Source of the DNA: Alteromonas sp. 5E99-2
GTDB taxonomy: Bacteria > Pseudomonadota > Gammaproteobacteria > Enterobacterales > Alteromonadaceae
NCBI RefSeq assembly: GCF_017368475.1
Contig: NZ_JAFNJE010000004.1
Location: 62,001 to 126,000 of the forward strand
Reading direction: 5' to 3'
DNA: 64,000 nucleotides
The position numbers and the translations under genes were made by a program. Below are positions 35,097 through 43,933 of the stretch, piece after piece. Below the pieces are notes generated by a model. The model had not been told where the DNA came from. It was given only the letters and a program-made list of their open reading frames with translations, and did not search any database. Position 1 is the first letter of the stretch. Every line of letters starts with the position of its first letter.

Positions 35097-37694
35097 TTAT
35101 AGCTTATCTTTCAACCATTCGTTAACGCTATCTAACGCAGCTGCTAAATTTTCTGGTTTATCACCGCCAGCTTGGGCCATATCAGGCCTTCCACCACCTT
35201 TACCACCTACTTGAGCCGCAACAAAGTTGACTAAATCTCCAGCCTTAACTTTGTTTGTTAAATCTTTCGTTACACCTGCGATAAGGCCTACTTTACTATC
35301 ATTTGCAGTGCCTAGAACTACCACACCTTGTTTTAAACGGTTTTTCAAATCATCCATCATAGGGCGCAGTGCTTTCGTTTCTACGCCGTCAAGCTTAGCA
35401 ATCAACACATCGATGCCATTAATACCTACTTTACTAGAAAGAAGGTCGGCTCCCTGCTGGCTTGCTTCCTTATCTTTTAGTTTCGACAACGCTTTTTCAG
35501 TTTGTTTCAATTGACTTTGTAATAATTCTACCTTTTGTGCGACAGAGTCTAAGTCAGTTTTCAACAAACTTGCTGATTGTTTCAGAATCGCATTGTGTGA
35601 TTGAACAATTTTGAGAGCCTGACTCCCCGTGGTTGCCTCTATGCGACGAATACCGGAAGCAATACCACTTTCGCTAGTTAGCACAAACAGACCAATATTC
35701 CCTGTTGAACTCACATGGGTTCCCCCGCATAACTCAACTGAAAATTTGCCCATAGATACTACGCGCACTTTTTCGTCATATTTTTCACCGAACAACGCCA
35801 TAGCACCAGACTCTTTAGCTTCCTCTAACTCCATCAATTGAGTCTCTAAGGGATGATTTGCTCGTATTTCCTCGTTAACTCGCTGCTCGATTAACGATAA
35901 CTCTTCAGCAGTGATACTTTCAAAATGAGAAAAATCAAAACGCAGTTTTTGGTCGTCAACAAGAGAACCTTTTTGCGTGACGTGTTCACCTAACACTTCA
36001 CGTAAAGCTGCATGCAATAAATGTGTTGCACTATGGTTTCGCTTTATTGCTTCTCTGTTTTCGTTATTAATTGTAGCGGTAACTTTGTCACCCACAACAA
36101 ATTTACCTTTAGCAACACCACGATGAGCAAATGCATTACCTAGTTTTTGAGTGTCTTTTACTAAAAACGTACTGTCTCCGCTTCGCAGTGTTCCTGTGTC
36201 ACCAACTTGTCCACCTGACTCAGCATAAAATGGAGTTTTAGCTAGAACTATAATGCCCTCTTCTTCGTCCTCAAGCTGTTGGCTTTTTTCTTGACCAGCA
36301 ATAATATCGAGAATATCTGACTCATCAGAATACGCGTCATAGCCAACAAATTCAGTGGTACTTTCCACAGCCACATTAGAGGAATAATCCACGCCAAAAT
36401 TAGAGGCTTTTTGCGCACGTAGACGCTGTGCCTGCATTGCAGATTCAAAACCGGTTTCATCTAGCTTTATGTTTTTCTCACGGGCAACATCATTGGTTAA
36501 ATCTACAGGGAAACCATAGGTGTCATAAAGTTTGAAAATCACATCGCCAGACAGGGTATCTGTAGTGAGTTGTTCAATGGCTTCATTTAAGATAACCATT
36601 CCTCTTTCAAGGGTTTTACTGAACTGCTCTTCTTCAACTCTTAATACTTTTTCGATAACAGGTCGTTGTTCGACAATTTCAGGGTAGGCTTCACCCATTT
36701 CTTTACATAATTGTTCTACTAGGCGGTAGAAAAAGATATCGCTGGCTCCTAGCTTGTACCCATGGCGCACAGCACGGCGAATGATACGCCTTAGCACATA
36801 ACCACGGCCTTCATTTGACGGCATAACACCGTCACAAATTAAAAACGCACAACTGCGAATGTGGTCGGCAACAACTCGTAAAGATTTATTCTCTTTGTCT
36901 TGCGTCCCGATAATTGACGCTGCGGCATCAATTAAGTTTACAAACAAATCTATTTCATAGTTGCTGTGTACGTTTTGTAATATTGCAGAAATACGCTCAA
37001 GCCCCATTCCCGTATCTATAGACGGGGATGGCAATGGCAGCATGTCACCATTGGCTTGCTTATTGAATTGCATGAAAACCAAGTTCCATATTTCAATAAA
37101 ACGATCACCGTCTTCTTCAGGTGAACCTGGAGGTCCTCCCCAAATGTGCTCACCGTGGTCGTAGAAAATTTCGGAACAAGGTCCACATGGGCCTGTATCG
37201 CCCATTGACCAGAAGTTGTCTGAGGTACTAATACGGATAATTTTTTCTACTGGTATGCCGATATCGTCTTGCCAAATGCGAAACGCTTCGTCGTCTTCGG
37301 AGTAAACTGTGACTAATAATTTTTCTTTTGGCAGCTTTAACTCTTCAGTAAGAAATGACCATGCAAACTGAATAGCTTCTTTTTTGAAGTAATCGCCGAA
37401 ACTAAAATTACCGAGCATTTCAAAGAAAGTATGATGACGAGCGGTGTAACCCACATTTTCTAAATCATTGTGCTTCCCGCCAGCTCTAACACAACGCTGA
37501 GAGCTTACGGCTCGTGTATATGAGCGTTTTTCTTTGCCTAAGAACACATCTTTAAATTGGTTCATTCCGGCGTTCGTAAATAACAATGTTGGATCATCGG
37601 AAGGAACCAATGATGAGCTGCTCACTTGCTGATGATTATTGCTAGCAAAGTAGCTAAAAAAAGCGTTGCGAAGTTCTGCTGTAGAGAGTGTCAT
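35097..37694 (-). CDS. alaS: Alanyl-tRNA synthetase
   Basis: An 865-residue class II synthetase. N-terminal aminoacylation core ([50 protein letters not shown]), then the editing domain with [16 protein letters not shown] and [15 protein letters not shown]-Ala domain ends in [16 protein letters not shown]. The true start is the ATG at 37694 ([11 protein letters not shown]); an in-frame extension to 37763 is not conserved. Sits between recX and csrA. Confidence 0.97.
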   Translation of the reverse strand: MTLSTAELRNAFFSYFASNNHQQVSSSSLVPSDDPTLLFTNAGMNQFKDVFLGKEKRSYTRAVSSQRCVRAGGKHNDLENVGYTARHHTFFEMLGNFSFGDYFKKEAIQFAWSFLTEELKLPKEKLLVTVYSEDDEAFRIWQDDIGIPVEKIIRISTSDNFWSMGDTGPCGPCSEIFYDHGEHIWGGPPGSPEEDGDRFIEIWNLVFMQFNKQANGDMLPLPSPSIDTGMGLERISAILQNVHSNYEIDLFVNLIDAAASIIGTQDKENKSLRVVADHIRSCAFLICDGVMPSNEGRGYVLRRIIRRAVRHGYKLGASDIFFYRLVEQLCKEMGEAYPEIVEQRPVIEKVLRVEEEQFSKTLERGMVILNEAIEQLTTDTLSGDVIFKLYDTYGFPVDLTNDVAREKNIKLDETGFESAMQAQRLRAQKASNFGVDYSSNVAVESTTEFVGYDAYSDESDILDIIAGQEKSQQLEDEEEGIIVLAKTPFYAESGGQVGDTGTLRSGDSTFLVKDTQKLGNAFAHRGVAKGKFVVGDKVTATINNENREAIKRNHSATHLLHAALREVLGEHVTQKGSLVDDQKLRFDFSHFESITAEELSLIEQRVNEEIRANHPLETQLMELEEAKESGAMALFGEKYDEKVRVVSMGKFSVELCGGTHVSSTGNIGLFVLTSESGIASGIRRIEATTGSQALKIVQSHNAILKQSASLLKTDLDSVAQKVELLQSQLKQTEKALSKLKDKEASQQGADLLSSKVGINGIDVLIAKLDGVETKALRPMMDDLKNRLKQGVVVLGTANDSKVGLIAGVTKDLTNKVKAGDLVNFVAAQVGGKGGGRPDMAQAGGDKPENLAAALDSVNEWLKDKL

Positions 37695-37746
37695 TAAGTA
37701 AGTAGTCCTTAGTGCTAGAGTACTGACGATTTCTGGCGTTAAGGTA

Positions 37747-38205
37747 TCACGAATTGACCTCATTTGTCAGTGCGTGTTCAATCTGCTCGTAGGAAAAACC
37801 TCGATACAACAGAAAACGTTGTTGTTTGGCTTTTTCTTTTGCATCTTTAGGAGGTAATTCGCCAAACTTTTTACACTTCACAACCCAAGCGAGTTCGAAC
37901 CAATCAACCTCAATTTCACTGAAGCCTGCCAACGCGTCACAATCATCTATTTTATGCTGCTTTAGGACCTCTTTTATACGCGTTTTCCCTTGGCCTTTGT
38001 TGATGCCAGATCGATAATGCATTTCTGCAAATCTAGAATCAGACTGAATATTAGCTTGCTTAAATTTCTCCAAAACAGGCAAAATATCCTCTTGCTCAAA
38101 GCCTTTTTGCTCTAGTTTTAATAGTAGTTCATTAAAGCCATGCTCACGACGACTAAGTAAATGAGTCAATGTATGGCGAATGAGTTTTTGGTTATCTTCA
38201 GTCAT
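37747..38205 (-). CDS. recX: Regulatory protein RecX
   Basis: A 152-residue Rec[28 protein letters not shown] at the N-terminus and repeating three-helix units ([34 protein letters not shown]). RecX inhibits RecA filament extension. Normally it follows recA; here the upstream side is an unrelated gene, and a second, decayed recX 5' end lies at 39315-39371. The alaS start is 52 bases downstream of the recX stop. Confidence 0.93.
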   Translation of the reverse strand: MTEDNQKLIRHTLTHLLSRREHGFNELLLKLEQKGFEQEDILPVLEKFKQANIQSDSRFAEMHYRSGINKGQGKTRIKEVLKQHKIDDCDALAGFSEIEVDWFELAWVVKCKKFGELPPKDAKEKAKQQRFLLYRGFSYEQIEHALTNEVNS

Positions 38206-38263
38206 GCTAAGACTAATTTTCTATACTTTTTGTTGTGTTACGTTTTGTATAAAACCGTTGAGA

Positions 38264-39097
38264 TCAAAGCTCGCTCTTACCAAACAAAACTCTCTGCATA
38301 ATTTTAGTGAATGTCATGAGAACAAAATTATCAAACGAGATATTCAATAAATTCGCTATTCTATTCTGGAATGACAATAGGTTCTGGTGGTAAAAGCACT
38401 CAGACTTCATTTCACCATTAGCTCTAACTCTTGAGGCTCTTAGTTTGAAATTGCCAACTTTATTTTCTTTTAATGCAAACTCTAAAAGTGCTTCACTATT
38501 GAGCGAAGCATTACTTTGTATAGAGAATTCCAAGGTTTTATGAAAACGCTTGCCATAACTTGCGATTGCATTTTCCCCAGATACAATCGCAAATCTGTCG
38601 TTGTAGCCATTCCAGTGCTGCCAATTTGGTAACAATACACCGTCCTTTAATGTAAGAGCTCGTTTGATATCCGTATAAAACGAATCGTGATACATTAAAT
38701 CTGGGCGAACAAAAATAACAATATCGGCATGCCACTTTTCGGCCAATAAGGTTACTCGCTTTAATGAATAAAGTTGGTGGTATAGGTTTCTAAGGGATGT
38801 AAAATCATCGTCATAGTTATCGCCATACGTTTTTGAGGCTTCAAAAGTAGTATTAGGCAAAAATTCATCGGGTTCTTCCAATATGACTTCATCTAACTTC
38901 AACAACTTAAATTCGTCACTTTTGAGCTTTTCATTCTCTCCACTACGCGAATTAACAACATGTTTTTGGTTGAAAAAATGCCCGAAAAGCTTAACCTCTG
39001 CAAGCTCTGATGCAGGCTTGATTATATTCTTTTCAATATTGCCAATCGTATACTTGAGAGAACGTGTGATGCCAAAAAAACAAATCGCTATTTTCAT
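38264..39097 (-). CDS. Unrecognised protein, possibly glycosyltransferase-like
   Basis: A 277-residue protein I cannot place. It starts MKIAICFFGITRSLKYTIGNIEKN, a Rossmann-like first strand. A central stretch LYHQLYSLKRVTLLAEKWHADIVIFVRPDLMYHDSF contains an acidic D at a strand end, as in some GT-A glycosyltransferases, and LPNWQHWNGYNDRFAI follows. I see no membrane segment and no signal peptide. It lies between recX and a relic of recX, so it probably arrived with an insertion. The glycosyltransferase suggestion is weak. Confidence 0.55.
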   Translation of the reverse strand: MKIAICFFGITRSLKYTIGNIEKNIIKPASELAEVKLFGHFFNQKHVVNSRSGENEKLKSDEFKLLKLDEVILEEPDEFLPNTTFEASKTYGDNYDDDFTSLRNLYHQLYSLKRVTLLAEKWHADIVIFVRPDLMYHDSFYTDIKRALTLKDGVLLPNWQHWNGYNDRFAIVSGENAIASYGKRFHKTLEFSIQSNASLNSEALLEFALKENKVGNFKLRASRVRANGEMKSECFYHQNLLSFQNRIANLLNISFDNFVLMTFTKIMQRVLFGKSEL

Positions 39098-39411
39098 TTC
39101 AATACTACATTTTGTAAAAAATAAAGTTGCTACTACTGTGTCTAATGCTTCATAAAATTACATTAATGGCTAACTCAAACAGCCTGTTTTTTGCGGATAT
39201 CGATTGATATTTTAAGAATAATATATGAAAAAAGTATGGGTTACCATTTTTAAATAATCTAGCTTTAATCTCTCAATTTTAAGCTCTATTCATTTGTAAA
39301 AATCACCCACTTTACTAAATCACCAAATACGCGAACGTATGGCGAATGACTTTGTATTTATCTTCGGTCATAGTATGACGTGTTTTTTATTGTATTTTTA
39401 AGGTAAAACCC
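39098..39411. other. Intergenic region with the recX relic (314 bases)
   Basis: AT-rich. It holds the decayed recX 5' end (39315-39371), the AAGG ribosome binding site of the FemAB-like gene near 39400, and short A/T runs. No terminator or clear promoter was found. Confidence 0.5.
39315..39371 (-). pseudogene. Relic of a recX 5' end
   Basis: On the minus strand an 18-codon frame reads MTEDKYKVIRHTFAYLVI and then stops, compared with [18 protein letters not shown] in the intact recX 1.2 kb away. Over the 46 bases from 39329 the DNA matches the recX start region at 37 positions, by my alignment. The similarity fades after about codon 15. It looks like the original recX start, left behind when the segment at about 38206-39314 was inserted together with a replacement recX 5' end. 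Confidence 0.75.
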
Positions 39412-40611
39412 TTGTCTCTTATTGTAAAACAGCACGCCAGTATCACTGATTTTGAGCAGGCCGTCTGGGATTCGCTTGCCAATGATGCAGGTCCATTTTT
39501 ATCCTATCATTTTTTGGAGGCCTTGGAATTAAGTGGCTCTATCAACAATTCAATAGTTAATGATACTGGGTGGCAACCAAACTATTTAGCCGTTTATGAC
39601 ACAACTTCTACTTTAGTGGCCGCTGTTCCGGGCTATATTAAAACCCACAGTTATGGTGAATATGTATTTGATCACGCTTGGGCAAATGCATACGCTCAAC
39701 ACGGTTTAGATTATTACCCGAAATGGATCGGCGCTATTCCGTTTACTCCAGTAACAGGTAAACGAATTTTGGCGAAACAAGATAAGCTCGCCTCATGTTT
39801 GAGCGCTATCGACACTCATTTGAAAAATAGAAATGATGTTTCTTCGTACCACTGGCTCTTTACCACTCAAGAACAACAAAAAAGCTTACTAACACTATCT
39901 GGACTCCCTAGGTACTCAGTGCAGTTTCAATGGCAAAATCGCAAATTTACTAGTTTTGAACATTACCTATCCACCTTCAAATCAAGAAAAAGGAAAACCA
40001 TTAACAAAGAACGGTTAAAAGCACAACGAGGCCTGAAAATTCAACGGTTAACAGGAGACGCAATCACTCGGGAAATACAAAAAGAATTTTATCTTTGCTA
40101 TCAGCAGACCTATCTAAAACGCAGTGGGCACGCCGGCTATTTGACCGAATCATTTTTCGAACGAATTTTTACACAAATGAAAGAACAAATTTTGCTAGTT
40201 GTCGCAAGTGACCAATCAGGCTTTAAAGGCTCGGCTTTGTTCTTTTATGATCATACTGGATTATTTGGTCGCTATTGGGGATCACTGGATGATATTGACG
40301 GTTTGCACTTCGAGTGTTGCTACTACCAAGGAATAGAATTTGCTATTGAAAACTCGTTGCCAATATTCAATCCCGGTACTCAGGGAGAACATAAGTTACT
40401 AAGAGGTTTCGAGCCCTGGGTATGTGCATCTTGTCATGTACTTAGCGATCAACGTTTTCACAGCGCAATATCTGATTTTTTAGAAAGAGAATGCGTTGCA
40501 ATAGAGCACTATTACCAAAGTGCAATCAACACGCTTCCTTTCAACAGCGATATGTTAGCCGACATTGCCAATCAAAACAGGTTAATAAACACACATAAGA
40601 TAAAATGGTAA
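39412..40611 (+). CDS. FemAB-like GNAT-fold protein (peptidoglycan recognition/biosynthesis family)
   Basis: A 399-residue protein of the FemAB_like (DUF482-type) family: FLSYHFLEALELSGSINNS, GYIKTHSYGEYVFDHAWANAY, IGAIPFTPVTGKRIL and a C-terminal GNAT-like region with PGTQGEHKLLRGFEPWV. Family members are predicted aminoacyl or acyl transferases; substrate unknown. The start is TTG 39412, with AAGG upstream. Transcribed away from the recX relic, and convergent with the NrtS gene. Confidence 0.83.
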   Translation: MSLIVKQHASITDFEQAVWDSLANDAGPFLSYHFLEALELSGSINNSIVNDTGWQPNYLAVYDTTSTLVAAVPGYIKTHSYGEYVFDHAWANAYAQHGLDYYPKWIGAIPFTPVTGKRILAKQDKLASCLSAIDTHLKNRNDVSSYHWLFTTQEQQKSLLTLSGLPRYSVQFQWQNRKFTSFEHYLSTFKSRKRKTINKERLKAQRGLKIQRLTGDAITREIQKEFYLCYQQTYLKRSGHAGYLTESFFERIFTQMKEQILLVVASDQSGFKGSALFFYDHTGLFGRYWGSLDDIDGLHFECCYYQGIEFAIENSLPIFNPGTQGEHKLLRGFEPWVCASCHVLSDQRFHSAISDFLERECVAIEHYYQSAINTLPFNSDMLADIANQNRLINTHKIKW

Positions 40612-40654
40612 GCTAAAGCCTATTGCTCCTAATTGTTCGAATACATTCACCTAT

Positions 40655-40900
40655 TTACTCATCTCTTCGGTGCTCATCTTGGCATTCTTTTAAGGTTAGC
40701 AAACCCGATGTAATCGATACTAAAAACGGAACCAAATACGTCAAAAGTAAGTTCAATACATTTAATGGTGCATTCCCTAACAGGCCATCAGTTTGATTTA
40801 TCAAGTTTAAAACCGTCCCAACCAAGAGCATTGTTATTAACGATCGCTTTAACAATAAAGGCGTGACCTTAAATGAGCTAGACGCTGTTGATTTTGTCAT
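40655..40900 (-). CDS. NrtS-like small nitrate/nitrite transporter
   Basis: An 81-residue membrane protein with two hydrophobic helices (SLITMLLVGTVLNLINQTD and LLLTYLVPFLVSITSGLLTL). The pattern INQTDGLL...LNVLNLLLTYLVPFLVS resembles the NrtS family, small nitrate transporters first described in cyanobacteria. Whether it moves nitrate here is inferred. It is separated from the AraC-type regulator by 208 bases and has no other nitrate gene beside it. Confidence 0.75.
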   Translation of the reverse strand: MTKSTASSSFKVTPLLLKRSLITMLLVGTVLNLINQTDGLLGNAPLNVLNLLLTYLVPFLVSITSGLLTLKECQDEHRRDE

Positions 40901-41108
40901 GATTAAACTCTAACCCCTAAAAAATCGTTGTAATAAACAAACCGTACCAAAGAAGATAAGTGTAGCACCCCAAGTAGGCTTAATTTGCTACGGTCATCTT
41001 ATGACTAACGCCTTGAACTGTCAGTAATACTACTGTATTTATTAGATTAATCATCACACATAATCTATATTTAGCTACAATTCGTCTAGAAAACTAATTA
41101 TAAAGCCC

Positions 41109-41927
41109 GTGGACAAACTTTCTTCTGCCTTTCAACACTTTTCATTTAATGCCGATGTGTTTTTCAGCGGGAACCTTTGCAGTATTAGTGAATTTAAGCA
41201 ATCTTCAAATTTATGCGGCCATTTACACACTGTCCAGTCTGGTGTTTTAACCGTTATTGACAGTAACAAACAGCAACATAAAATTACTAAACCCAGTGTG
41301 CTTTTTTTTACTAAAGAAAGCCATCATAGATTAATTCCCGAGCCAGGCTCTAATGTCGAATTAGTGTGCGCGACGATTAACTACAAGAATGAATCCCACA
41401 ACCCGATAACACACTCAATGCCAAGTTTTGTTAATCTTCCTTTAGACGACCCTACATCTAAGCTAGGTCAGACTGCAACCTGGCTATTTGAAGAAGCGTT
41501 TTCTGAGCTGAATGGAGGTAAACTAGTTATGGATAGGTTATGTGATATCTTGATTATTCAGTTGTTAAGAGAAACGCTAAAAAACAATACGTTGGCTCCC
41601 GGGGCATTGAACGGCCTAGCTCACCCACAATTATTTAAGGCATTAACTGCCATTCACAACCAACCAGAGAAGCCATGGAGTGTAGAATCGTTAGGAACTG
41701 AAGCTTCTATGTCACGTGCAAAGTTTGCTGAGTTGTTTCACAATTTAGTTGGCCAAACACCATTGAATTATTTGACTGATTGGCGGATAAACTTAGCCAA
41801 AAGCCTCTTAAAAAAAGGGCTTACAGTATCTGAGGTATCCCAACGTGTGGGTTATGAAAATAGCTCTAGTTTTACTCGAGTGTTTTCGAAGAAAGAAGGG
41901 ACTTCTCCGAAAAAATGGGCACAATAA
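41109..41927 (+). CDS. AraC-family transcriptional regulator
   Basis: A 272-residue regulator: N-terminal cupin-like sensing domain (LHTVQSGVLTVIDSNKQQHKITKPSVLFF) and a C-terminal AraC helix-turn-helix pair (WSVESLGTEASMSRAKFAELFHNLVGQ and the conserved VGYENSSSFTRVFSKKEGTSP). The start is GTG 41109. Divergent from the NrtS-like gene by 208 bases, so it could regulate it; convergent with the DUF885 gene. Confidence 0.88.
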   Translation: MDKLSSAFQHFSFNADVFFSGNLCSISEFKQSSNLCGHLHTVQSGVLTVIDSNKQQHKITKPSVLFFTKESHHRLIPEPGSNVELVCATINYKNESHNPITHSMPSFVNLPLDDPTSKLGQTATWLFEEAFSELNGGKLVMDRLCDILIIQLLRETLKNNTLAPGALNGLAHPQLFKALTAIHNQPEKPWSVESLGTEASMSRAKFAELFHNLVGQTPLNYLTDWRINLAKSLLKKGLTVSEVSQRVGYENSSSFTRVFSKKEGTSPKKWAQ

Positions 41928-41929
41928 GA

Positions 41930-41960
41930 AAGCAAAAGCTGCAGTTGTTAGCTGCAGCTT
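41930..41960 (-). terminator. Terminator for the DUF885 gene
   Basis: AAGCTGCAG (41936-41944) pairs with CTGCAGCTT (41952-41960) around a 7-base loop. On the minus strand it is followed by TTGCTTTC-type T-rich sequence. It lies between convergent genes. Confidence 0.7.
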
Positions 41961-41975
41961 AAACGCCTTTATAAA

Positions 41976-43826
41976 TTAGCCTTTGCTACTGATATATTCA
42001 TCAACAAAATCTTCAAGAATATTTAACGGCACAGCGCCGTTTTTAAGCACGACGTCGTGGTATTCGCGAATATCGAACTTATCTCCAAGTGCCAATTGTG
42101 CTTTTTCTCTGAGTTCTAAAATTTTCAGCATACCAATTTTATACGCTGTTGCCTGCCCCGCCATTACCACATGACGTTCTACCATTTTAACCGCATCCGG
42201 TTTAGGGTTTGGTGTGTTATTTACGTAATAATCGATACCTTCTTCACGGGTCCATTTCATCTCATGAATTCCAGTATCAACAACAAGTCTACACGCTCGC
42301 CACAACTCCATCGCTAAGCGGCCAAAATCAGAGTATGGGTCCTCGTATAAGCCAATCTCTTTAGGCAAATATTCAGAATAAAGCCCCCACCCCTCAATAT
42401 AGGCAGTGTAGCCTCCAAATTTACGAAATTTTGGGATACCTCTTAATTCTTGAGCTATGGCTAGTTGCATGTGATGCCCAGGGATACCTTCGTGGTAGGC
42501 CAATGCTTCCATTTGATAAACAGGCATATCACTCATCCGATAAAGGTTAGCGTAATAAATACCCGGTCTCGTGCCATCTTGAGATGGTCTTTGATAAAAC
42601 GCTTTACCGGCGGACTTCTCACGAAACGCTTCAACGGCTTTCACAGTAAGTTCAGCCTTAGGCTTCACCAAAAACAGCTCATCTAATCGACCTTTCATAT
42701 CTTCGATAATTGCAGTCGCTTCAGACAAATAACGCTGCTTACCTTCAGCCGTTTCGCCATAGAAAAACTGTTCATCAAAACGCATGAAATTGAAAAATTC
42801 TTGAAGGCTCCCTTCAAAGCCTACTTTTTTCATGATCACTCGCATTTCATTGTGAATACGAGCCACTTCACTTAGCCCTATTTCATGAATATCTGCAGCT
42901 GTTTTATCCGTGGTGGTCATTCGTGCTAAGCGCACGTTATAAAATTCACTTCCTTCAGGGAATTTCCATACACCATCATTGGTATCAGCGCGCTTTTCTA
43001 GCAAGTTCAAGGTGTCTATAAGTTTTACATATCCAGGGCCGAATGAAGATAATAGCGCTTCACTGACTTTTTCAACTAGCAGAGATTTTTTATCATCTGC
43101 AATATCCAAATCTTTAATTTTACTTTTAAAATCAGCAAGAAGCGTACTATCGTCGCCATCATCAAACGGCGCGCCTTTTATAACGTTTTTACTGTCGCTA
43201 ATCACATAGGGGTATACAAATTTTGGCGCAATAATGCCCTTATCAGCTCTACTTTTAAGACCATCAATGACTTGGTCTAAAAGTTCATCTACTTTATTAA
43301 TACGAGAAATATAATCCAGGGCATCATCTTCACTACTAATTGGGTGTTGATTAATAAGCAGCGCCGGTACGCGAGAGTGAATACCAAACATTTGATTCAC
43401 TGGATAGTTGTGATCACGCCATTTGAAGTCTTCTATCTCTTGCTCGAGATTTTGCTTCATCATGGTATAACTTACTAAAACCTGGGGGGATAATGCTGAA
43501 GTATCAATCTTATCCATCTCTTGAAGATTCGCTTTTGCGATCTCAAGGGTTTCTAGTGCGAATGCGTCAGATAAATCATCCCACTTATCTTGATCCTCTT
43601 TTATCCCAAGAAAACTCTGGGTCATTGGGCTTCGCATTACGCTTTCGTTAAATACTTTCTCAAAAAATGCACTGGCCTGTTCATCAGCAGATAATGATGC
43701 AGCTACAGACTCTACTGCTGTTTGGCTTTCTGCTTTAGTAGATTCGGTTGTTGTAGATTTTTGCCCACAGCCAGAAAGAAGAATAGCACTCACTGAGAGT
43801 GCTACAATATTGAATTTGTTTCGCAT
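41976..43826 (-). CDS. DUF885 family lipoprotein, probable metallopeptidase-like
   Basis: A 616-residue lipoprotein: signal sequence with lipobox LLSGC, a serine/threonine linker and the DUF885 domain. The conserved LAYHEGIPGHHMQ (HExxxHH zinc-like motif) near residue 450 and GGYTAYIEGWGLYSEYLP are present. These features suggest a zinc metallopeptidase-like fold. It stands alone between a convergent AraC gene and metH. Confidence 0.85.
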   Translation of the reverse strand: MRNKFNIVALSVSAILLSGCGQKSTTTESTKAESQTAVESVAASLSADEQASAFFEKVFNESVMRSPMTQSFLGIKEDQDKWDDLSDAFALETLEIAKANLQEMDKIDTSALSPQVLVSYTMMKQNLEQEIEDFKWRDHNYPVNQMFGIHSRVPALLINQHPISSEDDALDYISRINKVDELLDQVIDGLKSRADKGIIAPKFVYPYVISDSKNVIKGAPFDDGDDSTLLADFKSKIKDLDIADDKKSLLVEKVSEALLSSFGPGYVKLIDTLNLLEKRADTNDGVWKFPEGSEFYNVRLARMTTTDKTAADIHEIGLSEVARIHNEMRVIMKKVGFEGSLQEFFNFMRFDEQFFYGETAEGKQRYLSEATAIIEDMKGRLDELFLVKPKAELTVKAVEAFREKSAGKAFYQRPSQDGTRPGIYYANLYRMSDMPVYQMEALAYHEGIPGHHMQLAIAQELRGIPKFRKFGGYTAYIEGWGLYSEYLPKEIGLYEDPYSDFGRLAMELWRACRLVVDTGIHEMKWTREEGIDYYVNNTPNPKPDAVKMVERHVVMAGQATAYKIGMLKILELREKAQLALGDKFDIREYHDVVLKNGAVPLNILEDFVDEYISSKG

Positions 43827-43933
43827 TTGTCGCCCTTATTAAGTTTTGTAGTTATTGTTTTCGCTTCGAGTCTACCAGACTATAAAAACGTCTCAACACT
43901 ACTGGTCTCAATAAATCGACACTTGATGAATTG

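Noticed and set aside
37695-37763. 23-residue N-terminal extension of AlaS
   Set aside because: AlaS proteins begin at [13 protein letters not shown]; the upstream frame overlaps the recX end and is not conserved.
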